DNA of 35,563 nt from JALYUA01 sp038253555 (GTDB lineage Bacteria; Acidobacteriota; Thermoanaerobaculia; UBA5066; Gp7-AA6). Position numbers and translations under genes: made by a program. Location of the stretch: the NCBI GenBank assembly GCA_038253555.1, contig JBBSGZ010000025.1, positions 1-35,563 of the forward strand, written 5' to 3'. The notes under the pieces are model-generated. The model saw only the letters and a list, made by a program, of their open reading frames with translations, searched no databases and was not told the origin of the DNA. Shown in pieces: positions 7,489-15,801 of the stretch (position 1 is its first letter; each line of letters opens with the position of its first letter).

Positions 7489-8079
7489 TCATCCCCCCGT
7501 CAGCTTTTTCAGGGCCGCCTTGAGGTAGTCGCCGAAGTCCGACGGTGCACCCGCCCGGGCGATCCCGTCGATGACGCGCTCCGCGTCGGCCTTCCGGTAT
7601 CCGAGGTTCACCAGGGCGGATATCACGTCGTCCGCGGCGACCGAAGGAGGAGCTCCCGCAGGCGCGGGTTCCGAGAACTTCTGCGCCTTCTCCGCGAGCT
7701 CCAGCACCATGCGTTCGGCAGTCTTCTTGCCGACTCCCGGCACGCCCATCAGTTTGCGCACGTCCTGCCCGCGAAGCGCTGCGATGAGCTCTCCGGGCGG
7801 CATGCCCGAGAGGACGGTCAGCGCGACCCGGGGTCCGATACCGTTGACGGTCAGCAGAAGCAGAAAAAGCGCCCGCTCCCGCTGCGAAAGGAAGCCGTAC
7901 AGGGTGAAGGTGTCCTCGCGCACGTGCGTGTGGATCCAGAGGGAGGTGGGGCTTTCCGGTTCCGGAAGCTCGTAGAAAGTCGAGAGCGGTATGTGGACCA
8001 GGTAGCCCACCCCGCCCACGTCCAGGAGAAGCTGGTCCGGCATCTTCTCTGCGAGGCGCCCCGTGAGACGGCCGATCAT
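7489..8079 (-). CDS. ruvA: Holliday junction DNA helicase subunit RuvA
   Basis: The 196-residue protein is RuvA, the tetramer that holds the Holliday junction flat and recruits RuvB. It shows the OB-fold start MIGRLTGRL and VGGVGYLVHIP, the HTHVREDTFTLYGF segment, tandem helix-hairpin-helix motifs (VNGIGPRVALTVLSGM and VPGVGKKTAERMVLEL), and a C-terminal RuvB-binding domain (ISALVNLGYRKADAERVI). An open frame continues far upstream, but the canonical start is the ATG at 8079. There is no ribosome binding site before it, while a -10-like TACAAT lies 8 nt upstream, suggesting leaderless initiation. Confidence 0.97.
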   Translation of the reverse strand: MIGRLTGRLAEKMPDQLLLDVGGVGYLVHIPLSTFYELPEPESPTSLWIHTHVREDTFTLYGFLSQRERALFLLLLTVNGIGPRVALTVLSGMPPGELIAALRGQDVRKLMGVPGVGKKTAERMVLELAEKAQKFSEPAPAGAPPSVAADDVISALVNLGYRKADAERVIDGIARAGAPSDFGDYLKAALKKLTGG

Positions 8080-8087
8080 TTCAGGGG

Positions 8088-8093
8088 ATTGTA
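8088..8093 (-). promoter_or_regulatory. -10-like TACAAT, 8 nt before ruvA
   Basis: On the minus strand TACAATCCCC precedes ruvA, and the hexamer ends 8 nt before the ATG. With no ribosome binding site in the interval, transcription would begin at or next to the start codon. The phrase TA(G/C)AATCC(C/G)C is shared with the exonuclease and lhr starts. Confidence 0.45.
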
Positions 8094-8183
8094 GTGAGTC
8101 TGCGGGCCGCCCGTTCCGCGCGGCCCGGGAGGACGGAATCCGAGACCTCCAGCAAACGGAAGACTGGAGATGGCGATGGACAA

Positions 8184-9359
8184 CTACCCGAGAGCTTTTT
8201 CGAGGTCGTCGCAGAGGTCGTCGATGTCTTCGATTCCGACGGAGAGCCGGATCGTGCCTTCCTCGATTCCAAGCTCGCGCTTCTTCTCCGGCGAGACGGC
8301 GCGGTGAGACGTCAACCACGGAAGGTCGGCGGTGGTCTCGACGGAGCCGAGCGAAGTGGCGAGGGTCACGAGCTTCAGCCGGGAAAGGAACTTTTCCGCC
8401 GCCGGGAGGCCGCCGGCCGCGTCGAAGGCCAGCATCGCGCCGAACGCCGCCATTTGCCGCCGGGCGGCCGCGTGCCCGGGATGTGATGGCAGGCCCGGGT
8501 AGTGGACGCGATCGACGGACGCCGACTTCGAAAGAAATCCGGCGAGCAGCAGGGCGTTCTCGGACTGCGCCCTCACGCGCAAGCCGACTGTTTTCATGCC
8601 GCGGGTCAGAAGGAACGCCGCGTGCGGATCGAGAATCGCACCGATCCGCGTCCGCCGCGCCCGGATGGGTTCGAGCGTCGCGCGAGACCCGGCCGCGAAG
8701 CCCGCGGTGACGTCCGCATGACCGTTCAAGTACTTGGTGGCGGAGTGGAGCACCAGGTCGAAGCCGAGCTCGATCGGCCGCTGGAGGATCGGAGAGGCGA
8801 ATGTGCCGTCGATCACCGCCGTCAGATGGCGCCGGCGGGCAATCTGCGCCACGAATTCGAGGTCCACGACTTTGACGAGAGGGTTCGTCGGAGATTCGAC
8901 GTAAATCCAGCGCGTCTCCGGCCGGATCGCGTCCTCGATGCGCGGCTCGGGCTCCGTCTTCACGAGCGTGAAGGAGATGCCCATCGGCTCGAGGACGTCG
9001 CGGAAGAAGCGGATCGCGCCGCCGTACAGGTCCTCGGTCGCGACGACATGGTCGCCGGATTTCAAGTGCGCCAGGAAAGAGGTCGAGATCGCCGCCATGC
9101 CGGAACCGAAGACGACGGCGTCCTCGGCGCCCTCCAGCATCGCGAGCTTCTTTTCCGCCGCGGACCAGTTCGGGTTTCCGTCGCGGGTGTAGAAGGCGTC
9201 GGGGGGCTGACCCGAAGCCGCTTTCGCGAGCGCCTCCGTGCTGGAGAACGAGAACGGCGCCGTCTGGAAAATGGGATCCGCGAGGGCTCCGGAAGCGTCG
9301 GAGAGCTTTCCGGCGTGCACCGCGCGGGTGTCGAGGCCGAGAGCCCGGCGTTTTTTCAT
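8184..9359 (-). CDS. Cys/Met metabolism PLP-dependent enzyme (cystathionine synthase/lyase family)
   Basis: The 391-residue protein belongs to the PLP-dependent Cys/Met family that includes cystathionine gamma-synthase, cystathionine gamma-lyase and methionine gamma-lyase. The PLP lysine is K209 in LVLHSATKYLNGH. Phosphate- and substrate-binding pieces are YTRDGNPNW (Tyr57, Arg59), FGSGMAAISTS, EDLYGGA, YVESPTNP, and SLGSVETTADLP near the C-terminus. The usual DNTF motif after the central strand reads DGTFASP, so Asn is replaced by Gly. Which reaction it performs cannot be read from sequence. It begins 24 bases after the ppiD-like stop, with a purine-rich ribosome binding site, so the two are probably co-transcribed. 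Confidence 0.9.
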   Translation of the reverse strand: MKKRRALGLDTRAVHAGKLSDASGALADPIFQTAPFSFSSTEALAKAASGQPPDAFYTRDGNPNWSAAEKKLAMLEGAEDAVVFGSGMAAISTSFLAHLKSGDHVVATEDLYGGAIRFFRDVLEPMGISFTLVKTEPEPRIEDAIRPETRWIYVESPTNPLVKVVDLEFVAQIARRRHLTAVIDGTFASPILQRPIELGFDLVLHSATKYLNGHADVTAGFAAGSRATLEPIRARRTRIGAILDPHAAFLLTRGMKTVGLRVRAQSENALLLAGFLSKSASVDRVHYPGLPSHPGHAAARRQMAAFGAMLAFDAAGGLPAAEKFLSRLKLVTLATSLGSVETTADLPWLTSHRAVSPEKKRELGIEEGTIRLSVGIEDIDDLCDDLEKALG

Positions 9360-9383
9360 GCCGATGGTCCCTTCCCCCTCGAT

Positions 9384-11345
9384 CTAGCCGCGTCGGGCGG
9401 CGCCGGGCTCCGGCAGAAACGATTTCAGGACCTCGTCGTTCACGTCCACCTTGCGCTCGGCGCGAAGCTGGAGGAGGTAAGACCGCAACAGCCTCTCCGC
9501 TTCTTTCGACCGCAGCGTGTCCAGGATCTCGTCGCGCTGGGCGGCGAGCTGGGCCGGTTCCGGAGTCGAGCGCGTCAGAACGCGGAAGAGCACGAACCCG
9601 CCCGGCACAGAGACGGGCGGCCCGGCCTGGCCCCGGGCCGTCTGGAATACGGCGGTCGCGAGGGCCGGGGCATTTCCGATCTCCGGGATCGCGCCGCCCG
9701 GCCCGAACTCCGGGGTCGTCTTCACCTCGGTCTCGTAGCGGGTGGCGAGGGCCGCCAGGGTCGTTCCCGAGCCGAGCTCTTTCGCAGCGGGAGCGAGCTT
9801 TTCCTGAGCCTCGCGCTCCCGGCGGTCCGCTCGGAAGTCCTGCGAAAGCCGCGGCTTCAGCTCTTCGAACGCGGGGATTCCGGCGGGGCGTTCTTCCGCG
9901 GGCTTGATCAGGGCGGGGCCCCGGGGTGTCGTAATGGGATCTTTCGAAATCTGGCCGACCTTGAGCGACCACGCCTCGTCGTTGGCACGCGGATTTGCTC
10001 CGAGGCCCGTGATGGGCTCTCCCCTGGAGATCCATTCGCTCGTGTTGTAAGTGATCACGTCGTCCTGAAGCTTCCGGAGGTCGTCGTCGGACGTGCCCGA
10101 CATCCCGCGGACGCGATCCGCCAGGGCCCGTCCCCGCCGTTCCGTTTCGGATTCGACGCGCTTCTCGGTGAACTCAGACGCGATCTGCGAGCGCACCTCC
10201 TCGAAAGTCCGGGTGTGCGCCGGCGCCTTGTTGATGAGCTTGATGACGTGATACCCGAACTGGGTCTTGATGGGCCCTCGAATCTCGCCCGGCGCCATGG
10301 TGAAAGCGGCGGCGTCGAACTCCGGGACCATCTGCCCTTTCGCGAACGGTGGGAGCTGCCCTCCGGAGCCCTTGCCGGACGGGTCGTCTGTGTTCTCGTT
10401 TGCGAGCTTCGCGAAGTCTTCGCCCTTCTTCGCCCTCGCGGTCAACTTCTCCGCTTTGTCGCGCGCCTCGGCGTCCCCGGCGCCCGCCGCCGCGGGATCG
10501 GTTTTCACCAGGATGTGCGCCGCGACCACCTGTTCCGGAACCGAAAAGCTGCCCTTCCGGTTTTCGTAATCCGCCCGAAGCTCCGGCTCCGTCGCAACGA
10601 CTTTGCCGCGGACCTTGCCCCGCTCGACTAAGAGATATTTGACCCTGCGCTGTTCCGCGGCGCGATACCGCTCCTTGTGTTTCTCCAGATAGACCTTGAG
10701 CTCCGCGTCGGAAGGCGGCGTCGTACTTTCGAGCCGCGATTCGGGGACCTTGATGTATTCGATCGAAGCCTTCTCGTTGCGCGAGGCGAACTCGTGCTGC
10801 ACGTCGGCATCGGAAACTAAGACCGAGGACTTGACGAGCGTCGAGTATTTCTCGAGGAGCAGGTCCTGGCGGACCTCGTCCTCGAACCGGTCGGGGGTGT
10901 AATTGTTCGCGCGGAGGAATCGCTCGTAGGCCTCGCGGCCGACGAACTGCCCGTTCTGCTGGAAGACCGGGTACGCGGCGATCTTCTGGGCGAGCTCCTG
11001 GTCGGAGACCTTGAGATGCATCCGGCGGGCGGATTCGAGGCGCAGAATCCGGTCGATCATCCCGTCCAGCACCTGTCGCGGCAGGTCCATGGCGCGGATG
11101 AGCTCCGGAGAGAGGTTTCCCTGGTACATCCTCTGCTGGTTCTGAAGCTGGTTGCGGTACTGGCGGTCGAACTCGACTGCGGTGATCGAGTCCCCGCCGA
11201 CCTTCGCGACGACGGCCCCGGCGGTGTCTTTGCCGCCCCCTCCGCCGCCCCCGGAGAAGAACACAAACCCCAGCACGAACACGAGAATGACCGCGAAGAG
11301 CGTCCACTTCAGCTTGTGGAAGCTCTCGCGCATGGTCTTCAACAT
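9384..11345 (-). CDS. PpiD-like membrane-anchored periplasmic peptidyl-prolyl isomerase
   Basis: The 653-residue protein has one N-terminal transmembrane anchor (residues 14-31) followed by a glycine run, a SurA/PpiD-type N-terminal chaperone region (about 45-260), a parvulin domain at about 272-372 (AAHILVKTDP, GGQLPPFAKGQMVPEFD, TQFGYHVIKL), and a long C-terminal region with a second degenerate rotamase-like part (about 430-560). Size and order match PpiD, which sits in the inner membrane near the Sec translocon and helps newly exported proteins fold. The start at 11345 has GGAGGAG 6-12 nt upstream; an ATG four codons later is the alternative. A much longer open frame upstream is rejected because the membrane anchor must be N-terminal. 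Confidence 0.9.
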   Translation of the reverse strand: MLKTMRESFHKLKWTLFAVILVFVLGFVFFSGGGGGGGKDTAGAVVAKVGGDSITAVEFDRQYRNQLQNQQRMYQGNLSPELIRAMDLPRQVLDGMIDRILRLESARRMHLKVSDQELAQKIAAYPVFQQNGQFVGREAYERFLRANNYTPDRFEDEVRQDLLLEKYSTLVKSSVLVSDADVQHEFASRNEKASIEYIKVPESRLESTTPPSDAELKVYLEKHKERYRAAEQRRVKYLLVERGKVRGKVVATEPELRADYENRKGSFSVPEQVVAAHILVKTDPAAAGAGDAEARDKAEKLTARAKKGEDFAKLANENTDDPSGKGSGGQLPPFAKGQMVPEFDAAAFTMAPGEIRGPIKTQFGYHVIKLINKAPAHTRTFEEVRSQIASEFTEKRVESETERRGRALADRVRGMSGTSDDDLRKLQDDVITYNTSEWISRGEPITGLGANPRANDEAWSLKVGQISKDPITTPRGPALIKPAEERPAGIPAFEELKPRLSQDFRADRREREAQEKLAPAAKELGSGTTLAALATRYETEVKTTPEFGPGGAIPEIGNAPALATAVFQTARGQAGPPVSVPGGFVLFRVLTRSTPEPAQLAAQRDEILDTLRSKEAERLLRSYLLQLRAERKVDVNDEVLKSFLPEPGAARRG

Positions 11346-11585
11346 CCGGGTCTCCTCCGTCGGAAAATGAGAACGGGCGACTATAGCCGAAGAAATCCCG
11401 TCAGGCGTGGCGGGAAGCGCGAGCGCGGAGCGGGGCGGACCCGGCGCTGCCCGGTTGTCCGCGTTCTGCGCGTCCCCCGCGGCGAGTTCGAAAAGGGTAT
11501 TTGCGCTTTCTGCAGGCCGTCTCGCGCCGGCCGGACCACTTTTTATGCTATAAATAGACCGTAAGTCACGCAATTCCGGAGGTTT
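11346..11585. promoter_or_regulatory. Divergent promoter region, ppiD-like / FecR-domain gene
   Basis: This 240-base gap serves two divergent units. Toward the + strand, TATGCTATAAATAG (11544-11557) supplies overlapping -10 candidates (TATGCT, TATAAA). GGAGG at 11578-11582 stands 3 nt before the ATG at 11586. Toward the - strand, TATAGT (11380-11385) is a -10 candidate about 35 nt before the ppiD-like start, which has a good GGAGGAG. No clear -35 consensus was found for either. Confidence 0.5.
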
Positions 11586-13028
11586 ATGCCGAAGCGGAAG
11601 CCCAACCAGCCGGTGGGCGGCGATATCGATTGGTTTGTCATCCCGATCGACAGGCTGCGCCAGTGGGGGATCTTCACGCTCGTGGTCGTTGGCGCCGGGG
11701 TCCTGGGTTATTTCGTCTATGTCCGGAGCCGCCATTCGCCCGAGGACAAGGCCCGGACCGAAATCACCAACGCGGGCGCTCTCCTGAGCCGGGCCTCCAC
11801 AGCCTCCCCCGCGTCGACGCGGCCGGGCTCGAACGTGGTCTCGGCGCGCGACTATCTGAAGGGCGCGCAGGAATCCTTCTCCCGCAAGAACTGGGACGAC
11901 GCTTTTCGCCTCGCCGTCGAATCGCAGTCATACGCTCGGCGCGCGATCGGCGGCCTCGCCACGGATGAGACGGGGGACGCGTCGTTCATCTTCGTCGAGG
12001 GCGACGTGGCTCTTCAGACCGCCGGGCATTCGTCGTTCGAGGCCGCGCGCCAGCGGCAGGCGCTGTTCGACGGCGATTTCATCAAGACGGGCAGGACCGG
12101 TTCGGCGGAGATCATGTTTTCTGACGGCACGCTGTACACGATCCGGCCGGGTTCGCTTTTCGAAGTGCGCCGACCGGCTTCCGCTGACGCCGGGGGCAGT
12201 CAGGTCAAGATGATCTCGGGCGCGATCAACGTCTACACGTCGTCCTCCTCCTCCACCGTGGCGACCGACGCGGCGACGGCGGCGATCGAGAAGGAGTCGC
12301 GAGTCACCGTCGACGTGGCGGCGGGCGAGAAGACCTCGGTCACGACGTTCCGCGGGAAAACGACGGTCTCGACCGGCAGGGAGACGACAGTGCTGACGGA
12401 ACGGGAGAACGTCACCGCGACCGTTGGAAACGGGGCCATTTCGGCTAAAGTGCTGGTTCCCGAGTCACCTCAACTGGTCCTGCCCGCCGACAACCGGATC
12501 TACGATCTGAAAACCGGCGATCAGATCGAGCTCAAATGGAGTCCGGTGTCGAAAGCCGTCCGGTATCGCATCCAGATTTCCCGCTCCCGTCTGTTCGTTC
12601 CGGACGCGACGGAAGTGGACCTCGACGACCGCGTGGACACCGTCTCCCGTGTCAAGGTTTCACGGGAGGGCTCCTATTTCTGGCGGGTGGCGGCGATCAA
12701 CCCCGACAGCCATCCCTCCGACTGGAGCCTCGTGCGGCGATTCAAGATGCTGACCGAGCCGCCCCGTATGGTGGGGCTCGCCCAACCTCCGCATCTGGCG
12801 ATCTCTCCGCCGCAGCAGATGGGCAACCTGTTTCTCATTTTCGGAAAGACGAGCCCCGGCGCCATCGTGACCGTCAATGCGGAGCCCGCCGACGTCGAGT
12901 CGGACGGCTCCTTCAAGAAGACGATCACGATCGATCGCGAGGGCTACGCGACTCTCGTCATCAAAGCGGTCGATGCGTCGGGAAACGAAACGGTCAAGCC
13001 CGTGAAGGTGTTCGTGGAATCGCTGTGA
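11586..13028 (+). CDS. Membrane-anchored FecR-domain protein
   Basis: The 480-residue protein has a short cytoplasmic N-terminus, one transmembrane helix (about 28-46), a helical TPR-like hairpin (about 85-122, ARDYLKGAQESFSRKNWDDA), and a FecR domain (about 135-290) with FVEGDVALQTAG, GDFIKTGRTGSAEIMFSDGT and IRPGSLFEV. A fibronectin-like segment (about 300-375, IELKWSPVSKAVRYRIQISR) and a C-terminal Ig-like domain (about 385-480) follow. FecR domains are known as periplasmic sensors or surface scaffolds, but no sigma factor or TonB receptor is encoded nearby, so iron sensing is not supported. Its place directly upstream of mreB suggests an envelope role, which is inference. It starts a + strand block after a divergent promoter. 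Confidence 0.82.
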   Translation: MPKRKPNQPVGGDIDWFVIPIDRLRQWGIFTLVVVGAGVLGYFVYVRSRHSPEDKARTEITNAGALLSRASTASPASTRPGSNVVSARDYLKGAQESFSRKNWDDAFRLAVESQSYARRAIGGLATDETGDASFIFVEGDVALQTAGHSSFEAARQRQALFDGDFIKTGRTGSAEIMFSDGTLYTIRPGSLFEVRRPASADAGGSQVKMISGAINVYTSSSSSTVATDAATAAIEKESRVTVDVAAGEKTSVTTFRGKTTVSTGRETTVLTERENVTATVGNGAISAKVLVPESPQLVLPADNRIYDLKTGDQIELKWSPVSKAVRYRIQISRSRLFVPDATEVDLDDRVDTVSRVKVSREGSYFWRVAAINPDSHPSDWSLVRRFKMLTEPPRMVGLAQPPHLAISPPQQMGNLFLIFGKTSPGAIVTVNAEPADVESDGSFKKTITIDREGYATLVIKAVDASGNETVKPVKVFVESL

Positions 13029-13125
13029 AGGTAACGTCCGGTAACAGGTCTGAGCGGTCAGGCGCTGGCGGCCTCATCCCCTGACGTCTTACCCCTGACC
13101 CCCTTACGGCTCCAGGAGGTTTTTC
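13029..13125 (+). promoter_or_regulatory. Repeat-bearing leader and ribosome binding site of mreB
   Basis: The 97-base gap holds GGTCAGGCG (about 13057-13065), then CCCCTGACG and CCCCTGACCCC phrases, an imperfect inverted set related to those at 5262-5282 and before mrdA. It ends with a strong AGGAGGT (13114-13120) placed 5 nt before a TTG codon, which fixes the mreB start. Confidence 0.55.
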
Positions 13126-14151
13126 TTGGCATTCAAATCCATCTTCTCCATCTTCTCGAACGACCTCGCGATCGATCTCGGGACGGCGAACACGCTCGTG
13201 TTCGCCCGCGGGAAGGGAATTATCGTTCGAGAGCCTTCGATCGTCGCCGTCAACAACGTCACCAACCGCGTCGAGGCGGTCGGGACGGAGGCCAAGGACA
13301 TGCTGGGCCGGACCCCCGGCAACATCGTCGCGATCCGGCCGATGAAGGATGGCGTGATCGCCGATTTCGAGGTTACGGAGAAGATGCTCGACCACTTCAT
13401 CAAGAAAGCGCACGGACGATCCCTTTTCGTGCGGCCTCGGATCGTGATTTCCGTCCCGTCGGGGATCACGCAGGTCGAGAAGCGCGCCGTGCAGGACTCG
13501 GCGCTTCGCGCGGGCGCGTCCGAGGTGTTCATCATCGAGCAGGCCATGGCGGCCGCGATCGGATCGGGGCTGCCGATCACGGAGCCGGCGGGCAACATGA
13601 TCGTCGACATCGGCGGCGGAACGACGGACGTCGCGGTGATCTCTCTGGCGGGCATCGTCTACAGCCGCTCCGTGCGGATCGCCTCCAACGAGATGGACGA
13701 GGCGATCATCCAGTACGTCAAACGCAAGTACAACCTGCTGATCGGGGAACGAACGGCCGAGCAGATCAAGATCGAGATCGGCTCCGCCCACCCGCTCGAT
13801 CAGCCCCTGACCATGGACATCAAGGGGCGCGACCTCGTCGAAGGCGTGCCGAAGACGCTGACGCTGACGGACGAGGAGGTGCGGGAAGCGCTCTCCGAGG
13901 TCGTCGCCGCCATCGTCGAGAGCGTTCGAGTGGCGCTCGAAAGGACGCCGCCGGAGCTTTCCGCGGACATCATGGACAAGGGAATCATCATCACCGGAGG
14001 AGGCTCCCTCCTGCGCAACCTGGACCGGCGCCTGCGGGAAGAGACCGGGCTCCCGATTTCCTACGCGGAGGATCCGCTCGCGTCCGTCGTCCTCGGGACG
14101 GGGGCCATGTTGACGGACATGGACCTCCTGCGGAAGATCAGCATCACGTAA
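13126..14151 (+). CDS. mreB: Rod shape-determining actin-like protein MreB
   Basis: The 341-residue protein is MreB, the bacterial actin that organises the elongasome under the inner membrane. It shows the phosphate-1 motif DLGTANT (residues 17-23), the IVREPSIVAVN loop, GRTPGNIVAIRPMKDGVIADF, the phosphate-2 motif IVDIGGGTTDVAVISL with Asp161, and the adenosine segment GIIITGGGSLLRNLDRRLREE. The N-terminal sequence FKSIFSIFSN is a likely amphipathic membrane helix. The start codon is TTG, set by a perfect AGGAGGT 5 nt upstream. It begins the mreBCD-mrdA-rodA-rng series; mreC follows after 123 bases. Confidence 0.97.
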   Translation: MAFKSIFSIFSNDLAIDLGTANTLVFARGKGIIVREPSIVAVNNVTNRVEAVGTEAKDMLGRTPGNIVAIRPMKDGVIADFEVTEKMLDHFIKKAHGRSLFVRPRIVISVPSGITQVEKRAVQDSALRAGASEVFIIEQAMAAAIGSGLPITEPAGNMIVDIGGGTTDVAVISLAGIVYSRSVRIASNEMDEAIIQYVKRKYNLLIGERTAEQIKIEIGSAHPLDQPLTMDIKGRDLVEGVPKTLTLTDEEVREALSEVVAAIVESVRVALERTPPELSADIMDKGIIITGGGSLLRNLDRRLREETGLPISYAEDPLASVVLGTGAMLTDMDLLRKISIT

Positions 14152-14274
14152 GACGAAATCGGAAGCGCGAATCGGGAATCGGAGAACGCGAGGATCTCGG
14201 TTGACCAGAAAATTCTGCGGCGGGCTGTTTCGGGATTTTCCTCTCCCGTTTCCCGGCTTCGATCCCGAGATCCG
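14152..14274. repeat. mreB-mreC spacer with GGGAATCGG-type repeats
   Basis: The 123-base gap contains reiterated near-words (AATCGGGAATCGGAGAACG on the left; CTCCCGTTTCCCGG and CGATCCCGAGATCCG on the right) that are roughly inverted with respect to each other. Similar phrases occur at about 20286-20335, 20476-20505 and 26540-26597. No promoter or clear ribosome binding site for mreC was found in it. Confidence 0.4.
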
Positions 14275-15159
14275 ATGAGGTTGACGGGCTCGCGCGTCGA
14301 CACTCTGAATGTCCGCCCGCGGCGCGGGGGCGTCGTGCTTGCGTCCACGCTCGTCTTTTGCGTGCTCATGCTTTCGGCGCAGGCCCCTGCTCGGGGCCGC
14401 CGCGGCTCGGTCCTGCAGTCCTGGATCCTCACCGGCGCGGCGCCCTTGGCGTCGGCCGTCTCGGCCCTCTCGCGGGGCGCCTCGGGAGCCGTCGATGCGA
14501 CGGGCAACGTGTTCCGCGCGCGTTCGGAAAACACGCGGCTGCGGACCGAGGTGGCGCGGAAGGACCGGGAGCTGTTTCAGCTGAGAGCCGAGCTCTCGCA
14601 ATCGGGCCGCGACCGTCGGCTCGCGGCGGCGGCGGCAGTGCTCCCGAACGTGATCGGGACGGCGCCCATCCTCCTGATCGAGAACCGCGCGGGCCTTCAA
14701 AGCGCTCTGATCGGCGTCGGTTCGTCGAACGGAGTCGTGCCCGGTTCGCCGATCGCTGTGACCGAGGGGCTCGTCGGGCGCGTCGTGACGGTCGGACGGA
14801 GCATTTCTCGCGCGCAGCTGCTGATCGATGCCTCCGCGGCCGCCGGCGCGCGCCTGTCGCGGACGGGCGAGACCGGGATCGTGAAGGGCGATGGGCGCGG
14901 CGGTCTGCGCCTGAACAACATTCCGACGACCTCGAGGGTCGCGCCGGGAGATTCTGTCGAGTCGGCGGGGATCGACGGGATTTATCCGCGCGGAGTCGCG
15001 ATCGGACGCGTCGCGAGTGTCGCCCGCGGCAGCAGTCTCTTTCTCGAGATCCGGGTGACACCCGCCGCTTCGTTTTCTCAACTGACAGACGTCCTCGTGC
15101 TGGCACCCTCGCCGGCGGTCACCGAGAGTCCGGGAGGAGCGCGGAGTGGCACGCCGTGA
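14275..15159 (+). CDS. mreC: Rod shape-determining protein MreC
   Basis: The 294-residue protein fits MreC, the bitopic scaffold that links MreB to PBP2 and activates the elongasome. It has one transmembrane helix (about 18-37), a coiled coil (about 84-107, ENTRLRTEVARKDREL), and a periplasmic double beta-barrel with GLVGRVVTVGRSISRAQLL, the AAAGARLSRTGETGIVKG segment, and SAGIDGIYPRGVAIGRV near the end. Length is typical. The ATG at 14275 lacks a strong ribosome binding site. Its TGA overlaps the mreD GTG by two bases, indicating coupled translation. Confidence 0.93.
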   Translation: MRLTGSRVDTLNVRPRRGGVVLASTLVFCVLMLSAQAPARGRRGSVLQSWILTGAAPLASAVSALSRGASGAVDATGNVFRARSENTRLRTEVARKDRELFQLRAELSQSGRDRRLAAAAAVLPNVIGTAPILLIENRAGLQSALIGVGSSNGVVPGSPIAVTEGLVGRVVTVGRSISRAQLLIDASAAAGARLSRTGETGIVKGDGRGGLRLNNIPTTSRVAPGDSVESAGIDGIYPRGVAIGRVASVARGSSLFLEIRVTPAASFSQLTDVLVLAPSPAVTESPGGARSGTP

Positions 15160-15659
15160 AATGGAAACGGGTGGTCGCGCTCGTCATCGCGGCGATCGCG
15201 GTGCAGCTGCTCCTCGGCGGCTCGCGCTACCGAAGCATCTGGCCGATCGACGCCTTTCTCGTGGCAACCGCGATCGTGGCGCGGGGAGGCAATTCGGTGA
15301 CGGGCGTGCTGTTCGGCGGCGGGATGGGCCTGCTCGAGGACGCCCTTTCGAGCGACCTGCTCGGCATGAACGCCTTTGCGAAGGCGACGCTCGGGTACGT
15401 GCTCGCGCTCCTCTCGCTCCGGGTGATGTTCGGGGGAGCATGGGCCGTGGGGGCGGCGCTGGCCGTCGCCTCTCTCGCCAACGACGCCATCGTCGCGGGG
15501 CTCGCGTCCCTCCTGCTGCAGGCGCCCGTCGTCCTTTTTTCGAGGGAAAGCCTCTGGCGCGCCCTGGCCACCGGTGCGACCGGGGCGATACTGGAAGCGG
15601 CGCGCACCTTCCCGTGGCGGGACTGGTGGGAGAAACGCCGGCTGAGGAGGCTGAGGTGA
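15156..15659 (+). CDS. mreD: Rod shape-determining membrane protein MreD
   Basis: The 167-residue protein is highly hydrophobic with about five membrane segments (VVALVIAAIAVQLLL, SIWPIDAFLVATAIVA, ALAVASLANDAIVAGLAS among them) and the WPIDAFLV and GLLEDALSSDLLGMNAFAKA regions typical of MreD/RodD. Identification also rests on position between mreC and mrdA. The start is a GTG overlapping the mreC stop in the arrangement GTGA; a nearby ATG at 15161 is out of frame. MreD is an integral part of the elongasome of unclear biochemical role. A GGGAGGAG lies about 16 nt upstream. Confidence 0.9.
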   Translation: MKWKRVVALVIAAIAVQLLLGGSRYRSIWPIDAFLVATAIVARGGNSVTGVLFGGGMGLLEDALSSDLLGMNAFAKATLGYVLALLSLRVMFGGAWAVGAALAVASLANDAIVAGLASLLLQAPVVLFSRESLWRALATGATGAILEAARTFPWRDWWEKRRLRRLR

Positions 15660-15801
15660 ATAGAGCCGTGAGGAGGTCAGGCGTCAGGCGTTGGGCGGAA
15701 TATTCCACCGGGGCTGCCGCCTTGCGCCTGCCGTCGTCCGCCTCCCGCCTCCCGCCTCCCGCCTGCCGCCTGACCCCTTCCGCCTCACGCCTCACGACCC
15801 C
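15660..15801 (+). repeat. Inverted and tandem repeats in the mrdA leader
   Basis: The 142-base mreD-mrdA gap has an unusual structure. Five tandem 7-bp units (three CCGCCTC, two CCGCCTG) occupy 15738-15772. A left arm GGTCAGGCGTCAGGCG (15674-15689) can pair with CGCCTCACGCCTCACG (15781-15796), two internal G/C mismatches interrupting the stem, or more briefly with CGCCTGACC at 15769-15777. The right arm ends 5 nt before the mrdA ATG, and no ribosome binding site is present. An RNA fold here could hide or shape the translation start. Confidence 0.55.

Noticed and set aside
7489..10035. 848-codon frame suggesting a large protein fused to RuvA
   Set aside because: RuvA begins at its canonical MIGRL at 8079; the upstream part is the shadow frame of the PLP enzyme and the ppiD-like gene.
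15738..15772. Short tandem repeat considered as a CRISPR array
   Set aside because: The units are 7 bp and directly adjacent without spacers, and no cas gene is present.
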